Positions 1 to 7,804 of a stretch of 42,994 nucleotides of DNA are shown piece by piece. The first letter of the stretch is position 1, and every line of letters starts with the position of its first letter. The stretch covers positions 1-42,994 of the forward strand of contig JAUXAJ010000006.1 in assembly GCA_030620005.1 (NCBI GenBank), in the 5' to 3' direction. Source of the stretch: Promethearchaeota archaeon. GTDB taxonomy: Archaea; Asgardarchaeota; Lokiarchaeia; Sigynarchaeales; SOKP01. The notes below the pieces were generated by a model. That model had not been told where the DNA came from and made no database searches. It saw only the letters and a list, made by a program, of their open reading frames with translations. The position numbers and the translations under genes were made by a program.

Positions 1-1
1 A

Positions 2-619
2 AGAAAAAAAAGAAACAAATTCTTATATTTCGATGATAGAGTTTGCGATTATCCGGGAGGATATATAGATGGGAAAATCGTTGATTTAAACTACATAAAA
101 CTTGTCGCAGAAAGAGGAACGGAACCAGCAAGAGATGCATTTAGAGACGCATGGATTGCATTTTCTAAAATTCCCGAACTTGAAGAACTATTGAAAAGGA
201 TACCCGTGTTTCAAAAAGAAGAAAAAATCGAAAAAGTAAAGAAGTTCAAAGCGCAATTGGAAATAGCCAAATGGGAAATAGGTGAGGCTGAAAGAAGAAA
301 CGATAGATATTATTTACTCCACGCAGCAACGGACATGGTGTTATTTGGTGGAAGAATGATTCTTGCTCACAATGAAATGCTCTATCCATTTCATAAACTA
401 TTCTTGGGAGTTTTAAAAGATGCCCCAGAAAAGCCCGAAAATCTCATGGAGTTAATAGATAAGTTATTAAAAGAACCAAATAGCGAAAATGCTCAAGCTT
501 TTTATAAAGCAGTAATGAGCTTTAGAAGGTGGGAGGGACGGGAAATAGCACCCGTCCGTTTCATGCTTGACACTGAATTGGCTTGGATCGACGGAAAAAT
601 TTTCGTAGGAGATTTGTAG
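2..619 (+). CDS. C-terminal part of a probable nucleotidyltransferase-superfamily protein (5' truncated by window)
   Basis: The frame is open from the first bases of the window to TAG at 617-619, so the start lies outside. An internal TTG at 191 is not a convincing start, because the frame upstream reads as ordinary protein (for example DYPGGYIDGKIVDLNYIKL). The helical C-terminal part, with YYLLHAATDMVLFGGRMILA followed by N-E-M-L-Y-P-F-H-K, resembles the helical domain that follows the catalytic domain in aminoglycoside-type and DUF4037-type nucleotidyltransferases. In those families this domain packs against the nucleotide site. The catalytic GSxxxGxxxxxSDxD motif would be off-window, so the family call is inference. 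The next ORF continues in the same frame directly after the stop, which is unusual. Confidence 0.5.
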   Translation, partial: RKKRNKFLYFDDRVCDYPGGYIDGKIVDLNYIKLVAERGTEPARDAFRDAWIAFSKIPELEELLKRIPVFQKEEKIEKVKKFKAQLEIAKWEIGEAERRNDRYYLLHAATDMVLFGGRMILAHNEMLYPFHKLFLGVLKDAPEKPENLMELIDKLLKEPNSENAQAFYKAVMSFRRWEGREIAPVRFMLDTELAWIDGKIFVGDL

Positions 620-631
620 CTCCTTAAGACT

Positions 632-955
632 TTGTTGTTCTTACGGCTCAGGCACGACATTGGGGAGAGTCTCTCTCAATACGAGGTCGTAAATCATTTG
701 AAGCGTACTAAGGGCCAAGTGTGGCTTAGTCTGGACAAGTTAGAAAGGAAAGGTCTGATACAAAGCGAGAAAATGGGAAAAAACAAGAAAATCGCTCTCA
801 CGAACAGTGGTTTCAGCGAATTAAAACGGATCAAGAGCGAATTGTCACCTTACTTTTACGCGAACAATAAAATCAAGGAACCAACTTTTTTTTCACGGTT
901 AAAGTTGCCCTTGATGATGTGTATGAAACGTTACCTTTTACCTCATTTTTCATGA
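632..955 (+). CDS. Small winged-helix (MarR/PadR-like) DNA-binding protein
   Basis: 107 residues starting at a TTG. The segment SQYEVVNHLKRTKGQVWLSL, followed by a LERKGLI strand and a basic wing (KMGKNKKIALTNSGF), is a typical winged helix-turn-helix: recognition helix, then an 'xxLTxxG' wing end. No ATG or Shine-Dalgarno sequence precedes it. It lies in exactly the same frame as the upstream gene, separated only by TAG at 617-619 plus four codons. It could be a separately translated regulator, or the C-terminal DNA-binding domain of the upstream protein cut off by a nonsense codon. Its 3' end overlaps the convergent multi-TM/zinc gene by 13 bases. Confidence 0.5.
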   Translation: MLFLRLRHDIGESLSQYEVVNHLKRTKGQVWLSLDKLERKGLIQSEKMGKNKKIALTNSGFSELKRIKSELSPYFYANNKIKEPTFFSRLKLPLMMCMKRYLLPHFS

Positions 956-2145
956 GGCTTCGTATCGGTCTTGGGGCTTTTTTGAGGCGGTTCGGATATT
1001 TCAATGTCGACTTCTTGTTCTTTTTTCTTGTCTAATTTCACGGGCTTTGATGGATCTAGCGCAGTATCGCACGCCCAACACGCGTTTTCCATATTGATTA
1101 ACGCTGACTTACATTTAAAGCAATAAAAAGCATTGCAGTCAGGGCAGATGTAATTATCTCCTGCTATTTTTCCCTTGCACACCAAGCAAATCTTCTTTTC
1201 TTTCGACACCGACACTTCTTCTTCCGTGACGGTCTCGGGTCGTGTGAAAACGCCGATGACACCAACGTTCTTTTTCGTGCTAGTTCCTTCTTCTTTTAAG
1301 AGGGCCTTGAGAATAAACGCGCACTCAAGACTAATATAAATGAGCATTATAAAACCATTAATAGCATATTCGGGGGTAAAAAATATAAAAAAAACAGAGT
1401 TGAACGCGTAAAACCCAATCGCGCTCGCGCAGAACGCGTACCAATAACTCGTGCTTTGCAAGAAGAACTTGGGATTCAAGAATGTCGGAGCCACGCAGAG
1501 AATCGCGCCCGTTATTAACGATAAAGGAATGAGTATTGAGGGCATTGCTCCACTCATCATGGTAAAGGGAGTTGCAAATACTATGGAATTGCCAATAAAA
1601 AGAGACCCCAAGATGACGAATGAAGTAGCTGCTTTTAGCTCCTTTTTCGCCCATTTCATGAGGGTAAATAACACATGAAAGTAATAAATTGCCATTATTA
1701 TTAATGGAATAAGATTTAATATGAAAAACATTTCGAATGGGACAAAAATCGTAAAAAAGATGCCAATGATGCCGAGAATGATACCGACAGGAATTTTTTT
1801 ATTTCGTATTTTATCACCAGCACGAATGAAAATTGCCGTGAAAGTGTAAAATGGTATCCACGAACCTCTATGCAGCCATTCGGAAAGTAAAGAGATGTGT
1901 TCAAGTTCAAGATTTCCCCTGTACGAATGGTCAACAGTATACCCTTCTAACGATAAGAAGTAAAGAACGAGCAAGCTAAATTGAATGGTAAGACAAATAA
2001 AAACGATGCCGAATGCGCGATTAATCAATTTTTCGTGGGGATTTTCCTTTTTTCGTGCCATTCCGAGAAATCGGAGAGCAGTAATGAACAGGAGAATGAC
2101 TCCAATGCCGTATAAAAACATGCCAAAGTCAGTATAAATGACCAC
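943..2145 (-). CDS. Multi-TM membrane protein with C-terminal C4-C4 zinc-binding domain (paralogue 1)
   Basis: 400 residues from a GTG start, with GGTGA about 16 bases upstream. Residues 1-290 form about eight or nine hydrophobic segments separated by short basic loops. The C-terminus holds eight cysteines as four CxxC pairs: C320/C323, C334/C337, C342/C345, C356/C359. It ends in a lysine- and proline-rich tail. The spacing resembles cross-brace zinc folds such as the Ssl1/p44 C-terminal C4C4 domain or RING-like domains, but no histidine ligand is present. A paralogue lies at 13623-14858. Both share the junction EEEVS(V/I)SKEKK before the zinc domain and an N-P-K-(F/Y)-F motif after a TM segment. 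Function is unknown; a membrane sensor or adaptor presenting a cytoplasmic zinc domain is a guess. Confidence 0.7.
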   Translation of the reverse strand: MVIYTDFGMFLYGIGVILLFITALRFLGMARKKENPHEKLINRAFGIVFICLTIQFSLLVLYFLSLEGYTVDHSYRGNLELEHISLLSEWLHRGSWIPFYTFTAIFIRAGDKIRNKKIPVGIILGIIGIFFTIFVPFEMFFILNLIPLIIMAIYYFHVLFTLMKWAKKELKAATSFVILGSLFIGNSIVFATPFTMMSGAMPSILIPLSLITGAILCVAPTFLNPKFFLQSTSYWYAFCASAIGFYAFNSVFFIFFTPEYAINGFIMLIYISLECAFILKALLKEEGTSTKKNVGVIGVFTRPETVTEEEVSVSKEKKICLVCKGKIAGDNYICPDCNAFYCFKCKSALINMENACWACDTALDPSKPVKLDKKKEQEVDIEISEPPQKSPKTDTKPHEK

Positions 2146-2487
2146 GTCCGATATTCTTGCTCACCTTTACACGATTAAGTTGTTGAGTTTCATTTGTACT
2201 ATTATATAAATTCACGATGACCTTATAAATGTTAACAATTTGTATTTACCTTCTAGCATTCCTCCATGTAGTACATTTCACGGACGAATAAAAATTGTAC
2301 AAAAAAAAAGAGAAGAAGAGAAGCAAGAATGAATAATTCAATCTCACGCATTAATCTTTTCTCCACATTGTCAATAAGTATTGAAAAAAACGAATCATTC
2401 TCAAAAAGGAAAAGAGGTACAATTATTTATAAATAAATATGAATATTAATAGATTAAAAAAAGAAGCTAGATAAGTCAATTCTAAAA
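2146..2487. other. Intergenic region between divergent genes
   Basis: AT-rich, with no credible coding frame. A TATA-like box (TTTATATAAT on the minus strand, 2201-2210) lies about 60 bases upstream of the multi-TM/zinc gene and could be its promoter. On the plus strand, TTATTTATAAATAAATATG around 2424-2443 is a plausible TATA region for the MNT-type gene. No strong inverted repeat or RNA gene was seen. Confidence 0.4.
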
Positions 2488-2898
2488 ATGATTAAGCCTA
2501 CTTTAATTAAAAAAATTGCTTTAAAATATGATTTACAATTAATATATCTTTTCGGGTCCAAGGCAACCGGTCGAGATACTAAAGTGAGTGATATTGATAT
2601 TGCTGTTCTTTTAAATAATCGTGAGGCTTACAACTTAAAAAATTTGATCTTAGACTTAATTTTCGATTTTTCCAGAGTATTTTGCTCAGATAAGATTGAT
2701 CTGATGATATTGAGTAAAGCCTCGCTCGCAGTTCAATATAATGTAATTTGTGATGGGAAAATCTTGTATGAATTAAACCCAGAAACAAGGTATAATTATG
2801 AAGTGAATTTGATTAGTCTATATTTGGATTTTAAAAGATATGAAGATGAATACTATGAAGCAATGCAAAAGCAAATTCTAGAGGATATAAACCCCTAA
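2488..2898 (+). CDS. mntA: MNT-type minimal nucleotidyltransferase, antitoxin of a HepT/MntA pair
   Basis: 136 residues. The N-terminal half carries the complete polymerase-beta-type motif LFGSKATGRDTKVSDIDIAV (G-S-x10-S-D-I-D-I) and a third acidic residue in KIDLMIL. In the established HepT/MntA toxin-antitoxin family, MntA AMPylates tyrosine residues of the HEPN RNase HepT and so silences it. The gene stop (TAA 2896-2898) overlaps an ATG at 2898, the classic coupling with hepT. The partner frame stops after 25 codons, so this appears to be an antitoxin left without a functional adjacent toxin. The catalytic residues are intact, so it may still be active on another HEPN protein. Confidence 0.85.
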   Translation: MIKPTLIKKIALKYDLQLIYLFGSKATGRDTKVSDIDIAVLLNNREAYNLKNLILDLIFDFSRVFCSDKIDLMILSKASLAVQYNVICDGKILYELNPETRYNYEVNLISLYLDFKRYEDEYYEAMQKQILEDINP

Positions 2899-2975
2899 TG
2901 ATTGATTCAACTGTAATAAATTCTCGAATCGCTAAACTACGAGAATATTTAAAGATTTTAAAAGCTAAATTGTGA
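2898..2975 (+). pseudogene. Remnant of HepT (HEPN toxin), truncated after 25 codons
   Basis: The ATG overlaps the MntA stop in the TAATG arrangement usual for mntA-hepT. The translated stub contains RIAKLREYLKILKAKL, matching the first helix of HepT proteins (V..RI..LREYL..L). A TGA at 2973-2975 ends it. A normal HepT is about 130-140 residues and carries the RX4-6H RNase motif, none of which is present before the convergent DUF3795 gene at 3019. The rest of the gene has therefore been deleted rather than merely frame-shifted. Confidence 0.65.
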
Positions 2976-3018
2976 TTAAAAACATAAATTTTAGGAAAAA
3001 ATTTACGCGAGGAAAAAA

Positions 3019-3486
3019 TTAATCTAAATCAACAGTAACACTACAATTAATACAAATTTTTGCTCCACGGAATAGTTGGTTCCCACATTCCGGGCATTGA
3101 TACCTTTTCTCTTCTTCTTCGACCCATTTTTCAGTTCCAAGCTCACGCCAAGCAGGAATAGCCCTGAGCATGACTTTTTTACCTCCTGAACTTGGCCAAT
3201 TTGTTATAATATCGCATGGAAAATCATCACATTGACGACATCCTTCAATTCCTTTATCTTTTATGCATTCCTTGATAGAACAAGTGCGACAGAAAGGAAA
3301 TAGAATGCCTTCAGATAAGCAACCTGTACACGCAATATCGTCCACATTTTTTGCTCCCCAAGCTTTAAAAGCAGGTAATAACTCTTGTTTAAATTTTAAA
3401 TTATCATCTTTATGCGCAATATAAACCCTATAAGCACCACAATATAAACCACACGGTGCTAATAGTTCCTTTTTGACATCTACCAT
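3019..3486 (-). CDS. DUF3795 cysteine-rich protein with C-terminal zinc ribbon
   Basis: The preferred start is the ATG at 3484-3486; a TTG at 3519 gives 11 more residues. The opening LLAPCGLYCGAYRVY matches the DUF3795 signature CGLxCxxCxxY, except that the third cysteine is tyrosine here (TAT, one transition from TGT). A middle block C.GC...........C..C...ECI....GCRQCDDFPC follows, as in the family. The last 25 residues add a zinc ribbon (CPECG...CINC). DUF3795 proteins are widespread in archaea and anaerobes and have no assigned function; metal or Fe-S binding is likely. The Cys-to-Tyr change may weaken the first metal site. Confidence 0.8.
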   Translation of the reverse strand: MVDVKKELLAPCGLYCGAYRVYIAHKDDNLKFKQELLPAFKAWGAKNVDDIACTGCLSEGILFPFCRTCSIKECIKDKGIEGCRQCDDFPCDIITNWPSSGGKKVMLRAIPAWRELGTEKWVEEEEKRYQCPECGNQLFRGAKICINCSVTVDLD

Positions 3487-3519
3487 TTTTTTAACATCTC
3501 TAATAAGATCAATATACAA

Positions 3520-3851
3520 AAAAAATCATTAGGTTATAATGTTTTTTAATGGATGAAATATTTTTTTTTCAAGAAGAATTAGCTTTATTGGTAGAAACGA
3601 TGATTTTTTAATCATAATGATTATTTGAATGTAGTTCCAAGAATGGTGAAAATGTTTTAAAAGTTTTTGAAGTGTTAGCAAGATCGGTCTTGAAATGTAA
3701 GTTTGAATGATATAAAACTAGAATTAAGAAGAACGGATTCTATTTCCTATTACTCCTCTTTTAATTTCTTATCAATTTCAAACTTTTGAATAAATTTTAA
3801 TAGGCTTGTCCTATATTTCTTATATCTTAAGTTAAAATTAGACAAGTTGAT
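3520..3851. other. Intergenic region upstream of the first DUF4139 gene
   Basis: No coding frame or RNA gene is recognisable. Just before the DUF4139 start there is a TATA-like stretch (CTATATTTCTTATAT, 3811-3825) and a short split repeat CTTGTC (3805-3810) / GACAAG (3841-3846). The repeat is too short and too widely spaced to call an operator. Confidence 0.35.
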
Positions 3852-5495
3852 TTGAAATTGGTAGAATCTGAAACAAAACAACTAGAAACTCGTATTGAAA
3901 GCGTGATCGCGTATCAGACAGGGGCACAGATAAAACAGAAAGGAAAAATATATCTTAACAAGGGAGAACAAATAATAACGATTACGGAATTGCCTGAATC
4001 GCTAGATAAAGAAAGCATGAGAGTAAAGGGCGTTGGAAAGGGGAAAATAATTAATATTGCAATCGAATTTAATTCCAAAAAGGAATACAAGACGGAAGAA
4101 CACGAAAAACTGCAAACCAAGAGAGAAAAGCTGGAAAGAGAAGTAAAAAGAAAAGAAATAGAGATAGAACGCCTAAACGAACAAATTGTCAAGTATAAAT
4201 CCGCTGAAGACGTTTTTTACGACGATTTTCCAAAAGCCTTCGCTGTTGGAGAAACAGAAATGGGCAGATTTTTCGATTTTAACGAAAAAATCAACGAGTA
4301 TATTGTTTCTAATACAGAGTTAATAGAATCCTTGAAAGAACAAGCCAAAGATATTCGAAAAGAACTTCGAGTTGTCTTAAATAAAGAATCTTATCTTGGC
4401 CCGATTGAAGAAATACACAATTTCTACGAAATTACTCTCAATATTAACGCTTTCCAGGAAGGAGACTTCGAGTTAGAAGTTCGCTATACAATGGGAAACT
4501 GTTGGTGGCAACCGTTCTACGACGTCTCGCTAAGCGAAGAAAATTTTGCTTTACTCACAATGATGGCAAATGTACATAACAGGACGGGGTTAGACTGGGA
4601 AAACGTCGAAGTTGAAATTTCAACAGCTTCTTTAAAACCAATTTCGTTAGTGAAGCCTACTCCAATGATATTAAAAGAATATTCCCCTCAAGCTTTTTTT
4701 GGTAAGCTTGTAGGTGAAAGAGGTGGTGATACGCCAGCACCTCTAATGAAATTGTCCTCTGCTTCAATGGGTCTCAAAGATAGTTTTGAAATGGACGACA
4801 TGGAAAAAGAGATTGAAGGTGAGATCGATTTAAGAGAAGAAAAACCCGCAATTGAAGATACTTACGCGGAAGTGTCAGAAAATATTGGAGTTCAATCCTT
4901 TAAGATTCCAAATAAAATTGATATACCAAGCGATGAAAACCCACATCCAGTCAATTTAACTGTTTTAAAACTAGAAGCTGAAAAAAAATATTATTGGTCG
5001 TGCGAAGCACCAGAAAATGTTATTATTCAAGATAAATTAATGAATGAAGATCTCCTTTTACTCGCAGGAAATGTCAAGATATATTATTTAGAAGAATTCC
5101 TAGGCGAAACAAGCATTCCAATCATTGCTCCAAAGGAAAGATTTAAGCTCGGCACGAGAGTTTCCTACGATTTAAAGATTGATAAAAAACTTATCGACAG
5201 GTCAAAAGGCAAAAAAGCTATCAAAGGAAAATTGAAGAATAATTACGAATATAAAATAACGATTAAAAATCTAAGCGATGTTAGTGAGGATTTAATCATA
5301 TTGGATAGAATTCCCCACTCAAATTCAGAAAACATTAAAGTTGAAATTGAAGATATTGAACCTGAACCGGATAAAAATGAGTTGGGAGTTCTCAAATGGA
5401 AGCTTAACCTAAAAGGTGTAAAAGATAAGGTCATTAATTATAAATATTTTGTTGAATATAAGAAGGGAATAATAATAACTCCTTCTTTACCTTGA
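3852..5495 (+). CDS. DUF4139 domain protein (mucoidy-inhibitor-A-like), paralogue 1
   Basis: 547 residues, read from a TTG at 3852 for lack of an ATG. The order is an N-terminal DUF4140-like beta region (residues about 15-75), a charged coiled coil (about 80-170), then the DUF4139 beta domain with the diagnostic stretch NRTGLDWENVEVEISTASL. There is no signal peptide, so a cytoplasmic location is likely. Eukaryotic and bacterial relatives are poorly characterised; bacterial MuiA was named for an effect on mucoid growth. The gene is followed 67 bases later by a full-length paralogue, with which it shares long identical runs such as SLDKESMRVKGVGKGKIIN. The two probably arose by tandem duplication and may form hetero-oligomers through the coiled coil. 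Confidence 0.8.
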   Translation: MKLVESETKQLETRIESVIAYQTGAQIKQKGKIYLNKGEQIITITELPESLDKESMRVKGVGKGKIINIAIEFNSKKEYKTEEHEKLQTKREKLEREVKRKEIEIERLNEQIVKYKSAEDVFYDDFPKAFAVGETEMGRFFDFNEKINEYIVSNTELIESLKEQAKDIRKELRVVLNKESYLGPIEEIHNFYEITLNINAFQEGDFELEVRYTMGNCWWQPFYDVSLSEENFALLTMMANVHNRTGLDWENVEVEISTASLKPISLVKPTPMILKEYSPQAFFGKLVGERGGDTPAPLMKLSSASMGLKDSFEMDDMEKEIEGEIDLREEKPAIEDTYAEVSENIGVQSFKIPNKIDIPSDENPHPVNLTVLKLEAEKKYYWSCEAPENVIIQDKLMNEDLLLLAGNVKIYYLEEFLGETSIPIIAPKERFKLGTRVSYDLKIDKKLIDRSKGKKAIKGKLKNNYEYKITIKNLSDVSEDLIILDRIPHSNSENIKVEIEDIEPEPDKNELGVLKWKLNLKGVKDKVINYKYFVEYKKGIIITPSLP

Positions 5496-5571
5496 TTAAA
5501 TTCAAGTAACTTACGGGTTATAAAATGTTAAAATTAAATTATGATATGGAAAGAATGAGAAGTTGATAAGC

Positions 5572-7200
5572 ATGGAAAGCGAAGCAAAAATTCTAGAAAG
5601 CTCAATTAAAAGTGTAATTGTCTACCAAAAAGGTGCCCAAATAACTGAAACCGGCACGATTAATCTCATAAAAGGAGAGCAAATCATTACTATCACGGAA
5701 TTGCCGGATTCTCTCGATAAAGAGAGCATGAGAGTGAAGGGAGTTGGAAAGGGAAAGATCATCAATATTTTGGTAGAATTTAACTCAAAAAAAGAATATA
5801 GGAAAGAGGAACACGAAAAGCTACAAAAAGAACGAGAAAGGACCCAAAAAGAAATAAAAAAGGAAGAGCAAAAAGTATCTCGGATAACTGAACAGATAGC
5901 TAAGTTAAAATCAACAGAAGATAAATTTTATTCGATTTGGCCAAAAGCATACGCGTATGGAGAAGCTAAATTGGCTAATTTCATAGAGTTTAACGAAAAA
6001 ATAAGCGAAAATATTAAGAAAAAAACGAATTTAATAGATTCATTGGAAGAAAATATTAGAGAACTCCGTAGAAAGCTTCAAGTAACGCGAAATAAGATGT
6101 CTAAACTCGGCCCTGTTGAAGAAATACACAATTTTTACGAAATTAAATTAAATTTAAATGTTATAGAAGACGGAGAATTTATTATTGAAATTAGGTACAC
6201 GATGACCCAAGCTTGGTGGATTCCCCACTACGATATTTCTTTAAGAAATAATAACGCTCGTTTAACCATGTACGCCAACGTTTACAACAGAACGGGCTTA
6301 GATTTTGAAAACGTGGATGTCGAGATCTCTACTGCTTCTTTAAAACCCATATCCTTGGTGAGGCCAAATCCCATGATATTACAAGAATATGTCCCGCATG
6401 TGTATAAAGCTAAAAAAGAAATGCGTGCTTATAGCGGTAAGGGTTTCTTGAAATCCGCACCATCGCCCAAGTTAGAAGAAAAAAAGTTAGATCTCTTAAT
6501 GGACTTCGACGAGGAAGAAGAAGCTTTCATTCCAGAAGAAGAACCAATGCCAGAAATCGAAGAAACCTACGCAGAAGTCGCAGAAAATATTGGTGTCCAA
6601 TCGTTTAAAATACCAGACAAGCTTACCATTCCCAGTGATAAGAATCCCCACCCCGTCAATTTAACAGTTATAGAATTGGAGACCGAAAAGAAGTATTTCT
6701 GGAGCAGCGCCGCCTCAGATAACGTGATAATAAGGGACAAATTTATAAACGGCGATTTACTATTACTTGCGGGAAATGTTAAGATATACTACTTAGATGA
6801 GTTTTTAGGTGAAACAACCAATACCATAATAGCCCCTAAAGAGGAGTTTAAACTTGGAACGAGAGTTTCTTACGATTTAAAAGTTGACAAGAAATTAATT
6901 GACCGAAGCAAGGATAAAAAGGTAATTAAAGGTAAAATAAAGAATAATTACGAATACAAGATCAGCATAAAGAACTTAAACAATGTAGCTGAAGATTTAA
7001 CGATTTTTGATCGAATTCCTCACTCTTCGTCTGAAAACATCAAAGTTGAAATCGAAACAATTATCCCAAAGCCAGATAAGAAAGAACTTGGCGTTCTAAA
7101 ATGGAAATTTAATCTCAAGGGAATCGAAGAAAAAAGCATTCAGTATAAATATTTCGTGGAATATAAAAAAGGAATGTCAATAACTCCATCGTTACCATGA
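5572..7200 (+). CDS. DUF4139 domain protein (mucoidy-inhibitor-A-like), paralogue 2
   Basis: 542 residues from ATG 5572 (a TTG nine bases upstream is the alternative). The architecture is the same as in the preceding gene: DUF4140-like N-terminus with VIVYQKGAQITETG, coiled coil rich in K/E, then DUF4139 with NRTGLDFENVDVEISTASL. The conserved tryptophan of the DW(E/N) motif is F here. An acidic, low-complexity insert (about residues 290-335) occurs in both copies but differs in sequence, so the insert evolves faster than the folded parts. The spacing suggests an operon with the first copy. The function is unknown. Confidence 0.8.
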   Translation: MESEAKILESSIKSVIVYQKGAQITETGTINLIKGEQIITITELPDSLDKESMRVKGVGKGKIINILVEFNSKKEYRKEEHEKLQKERERTQKEIKKEEQKVSRITEQIAKLKSTEDKFYSIWPKAYAYGEAKLANFIEFNEKISENIKKKTNLIDSLEENIRELRRKLQVTRNKMSKLGPVEEIHNFYEIKLNLNVIEDGEFIIEIRYTMTQAWWIPHYDISLRNNNARLTMYANVYNRTGLDFENVDVEISTASLKPISLVRPNPMILQEYVPHVYKAKKEMRAYSGKGFLKSAPSPKLEEKKLDLLMDFDEEEEAFIPEEEPMPEIEETYAEVAENIGVQSFKIPDKLTIPSDKNPHPVNLTVIELETEKKYFWSSAASDNVIIRDKFINGDLLLLAGNVKIYYLDEFLGETTNTIIAPKEEFKLGTRVSYDLKVDKKLIDRSKDKKVIKGKIKNNYEYKISIKNLNNVAEDLTIFDRIPHSSSENIKVEIETIIPKPDKKELGVLKWKFNLKGIEEKSIQYKYFVEYKKGMSITPSLP

Positions 7201-7286
7201 TCTTTTGAAGTTCCTCTCAAACATGAGATCCAACAAAGTAGCATGCAATTCACCATAGATCAATTAAAACTATTATATCTTGTTAT

Positions 7287-7772
7287 TTAATCTATTAAAC
7301 TTTTTAAATTCATTAATTTCTTCCGAAAATTTTCTCTGAATTCTTTTAATAAATTAATGGAGTTTGAGATTTCTTCTATTTTTATTAACTCTCTTAAAGC
7401 CAATAAAGTAATTCCATAATTGTGTTTTGGATTTAACGAATATTGAATTAGTTTCAAGGCGTTTTTACTCGCAAAATCTCGAGCTAAAAGCACGAGAAAA
7501 TCAGAACTCTGAGATGCTAAAGAAATGGCTATAAAATATCTAATTTTTGGTTGATTTGAATGATTCCTTACGATGATTAGAAAAAAATTTTTAAGTTGGT
7601 TCTTTAAATTGTAAATCTTCTTTACAAGCAGGGTTTTAGGTTCTCCTTCCACGAGTTCTGAAAATGGTAGGAACTTACCTTTAAATTTTTTGGCAGATTT
7701 CAAAATATTATTTTCGATGTAGGATTTCAGCATTGCTTGATGTGAATGCGAATTGTCCTTCATATCGTTCAT
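7287..7772 (-). CDS. Uncharacterised helical protein
   Basis: 161 residues from ATG 7772, 33 bases upstream of the AOR stop codon on the same strand. It is hydrophobic and amphipathic throughout, with motifs such as IRYFIAISLASQSSDFLVLL and GITLLALRELIKIEEI, which suggests a small all-alpha protein, possibly of HEAT/ARM-like helical hairpins. There is no signal peptide and no convincing membrane segment. No family is recognised. It lies downstream of AOR in the same direction, so co-transcription is possible. Confidence 0.5.
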   Translation of the reverse strand: MNDMKDNSHSHQAMLKSYIENNILKSAKKFKGKFLPFSELVEGEPKTLLVKKIYNLKNQLKNFFLIIVRNHSNQPKIRYFIAISLASQSSDFLVLLARDFASKNALKLIQYSLNPKHNYGITLLALRELIKIEEISNSINLLKEFRENFRKKLMNLKSLID

Positions 7773-7804
7773 GAAAACTTGACACCTATTGATTCTATTA
7801 GTGT

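Noticed and set aside
3805..3846. CTTGTC/GACAAG pair upstream of the first DUF4139 gene as an operator
   Set aside because: Six-base arms with a 30-base spacer are expected by chance in this much sequence.
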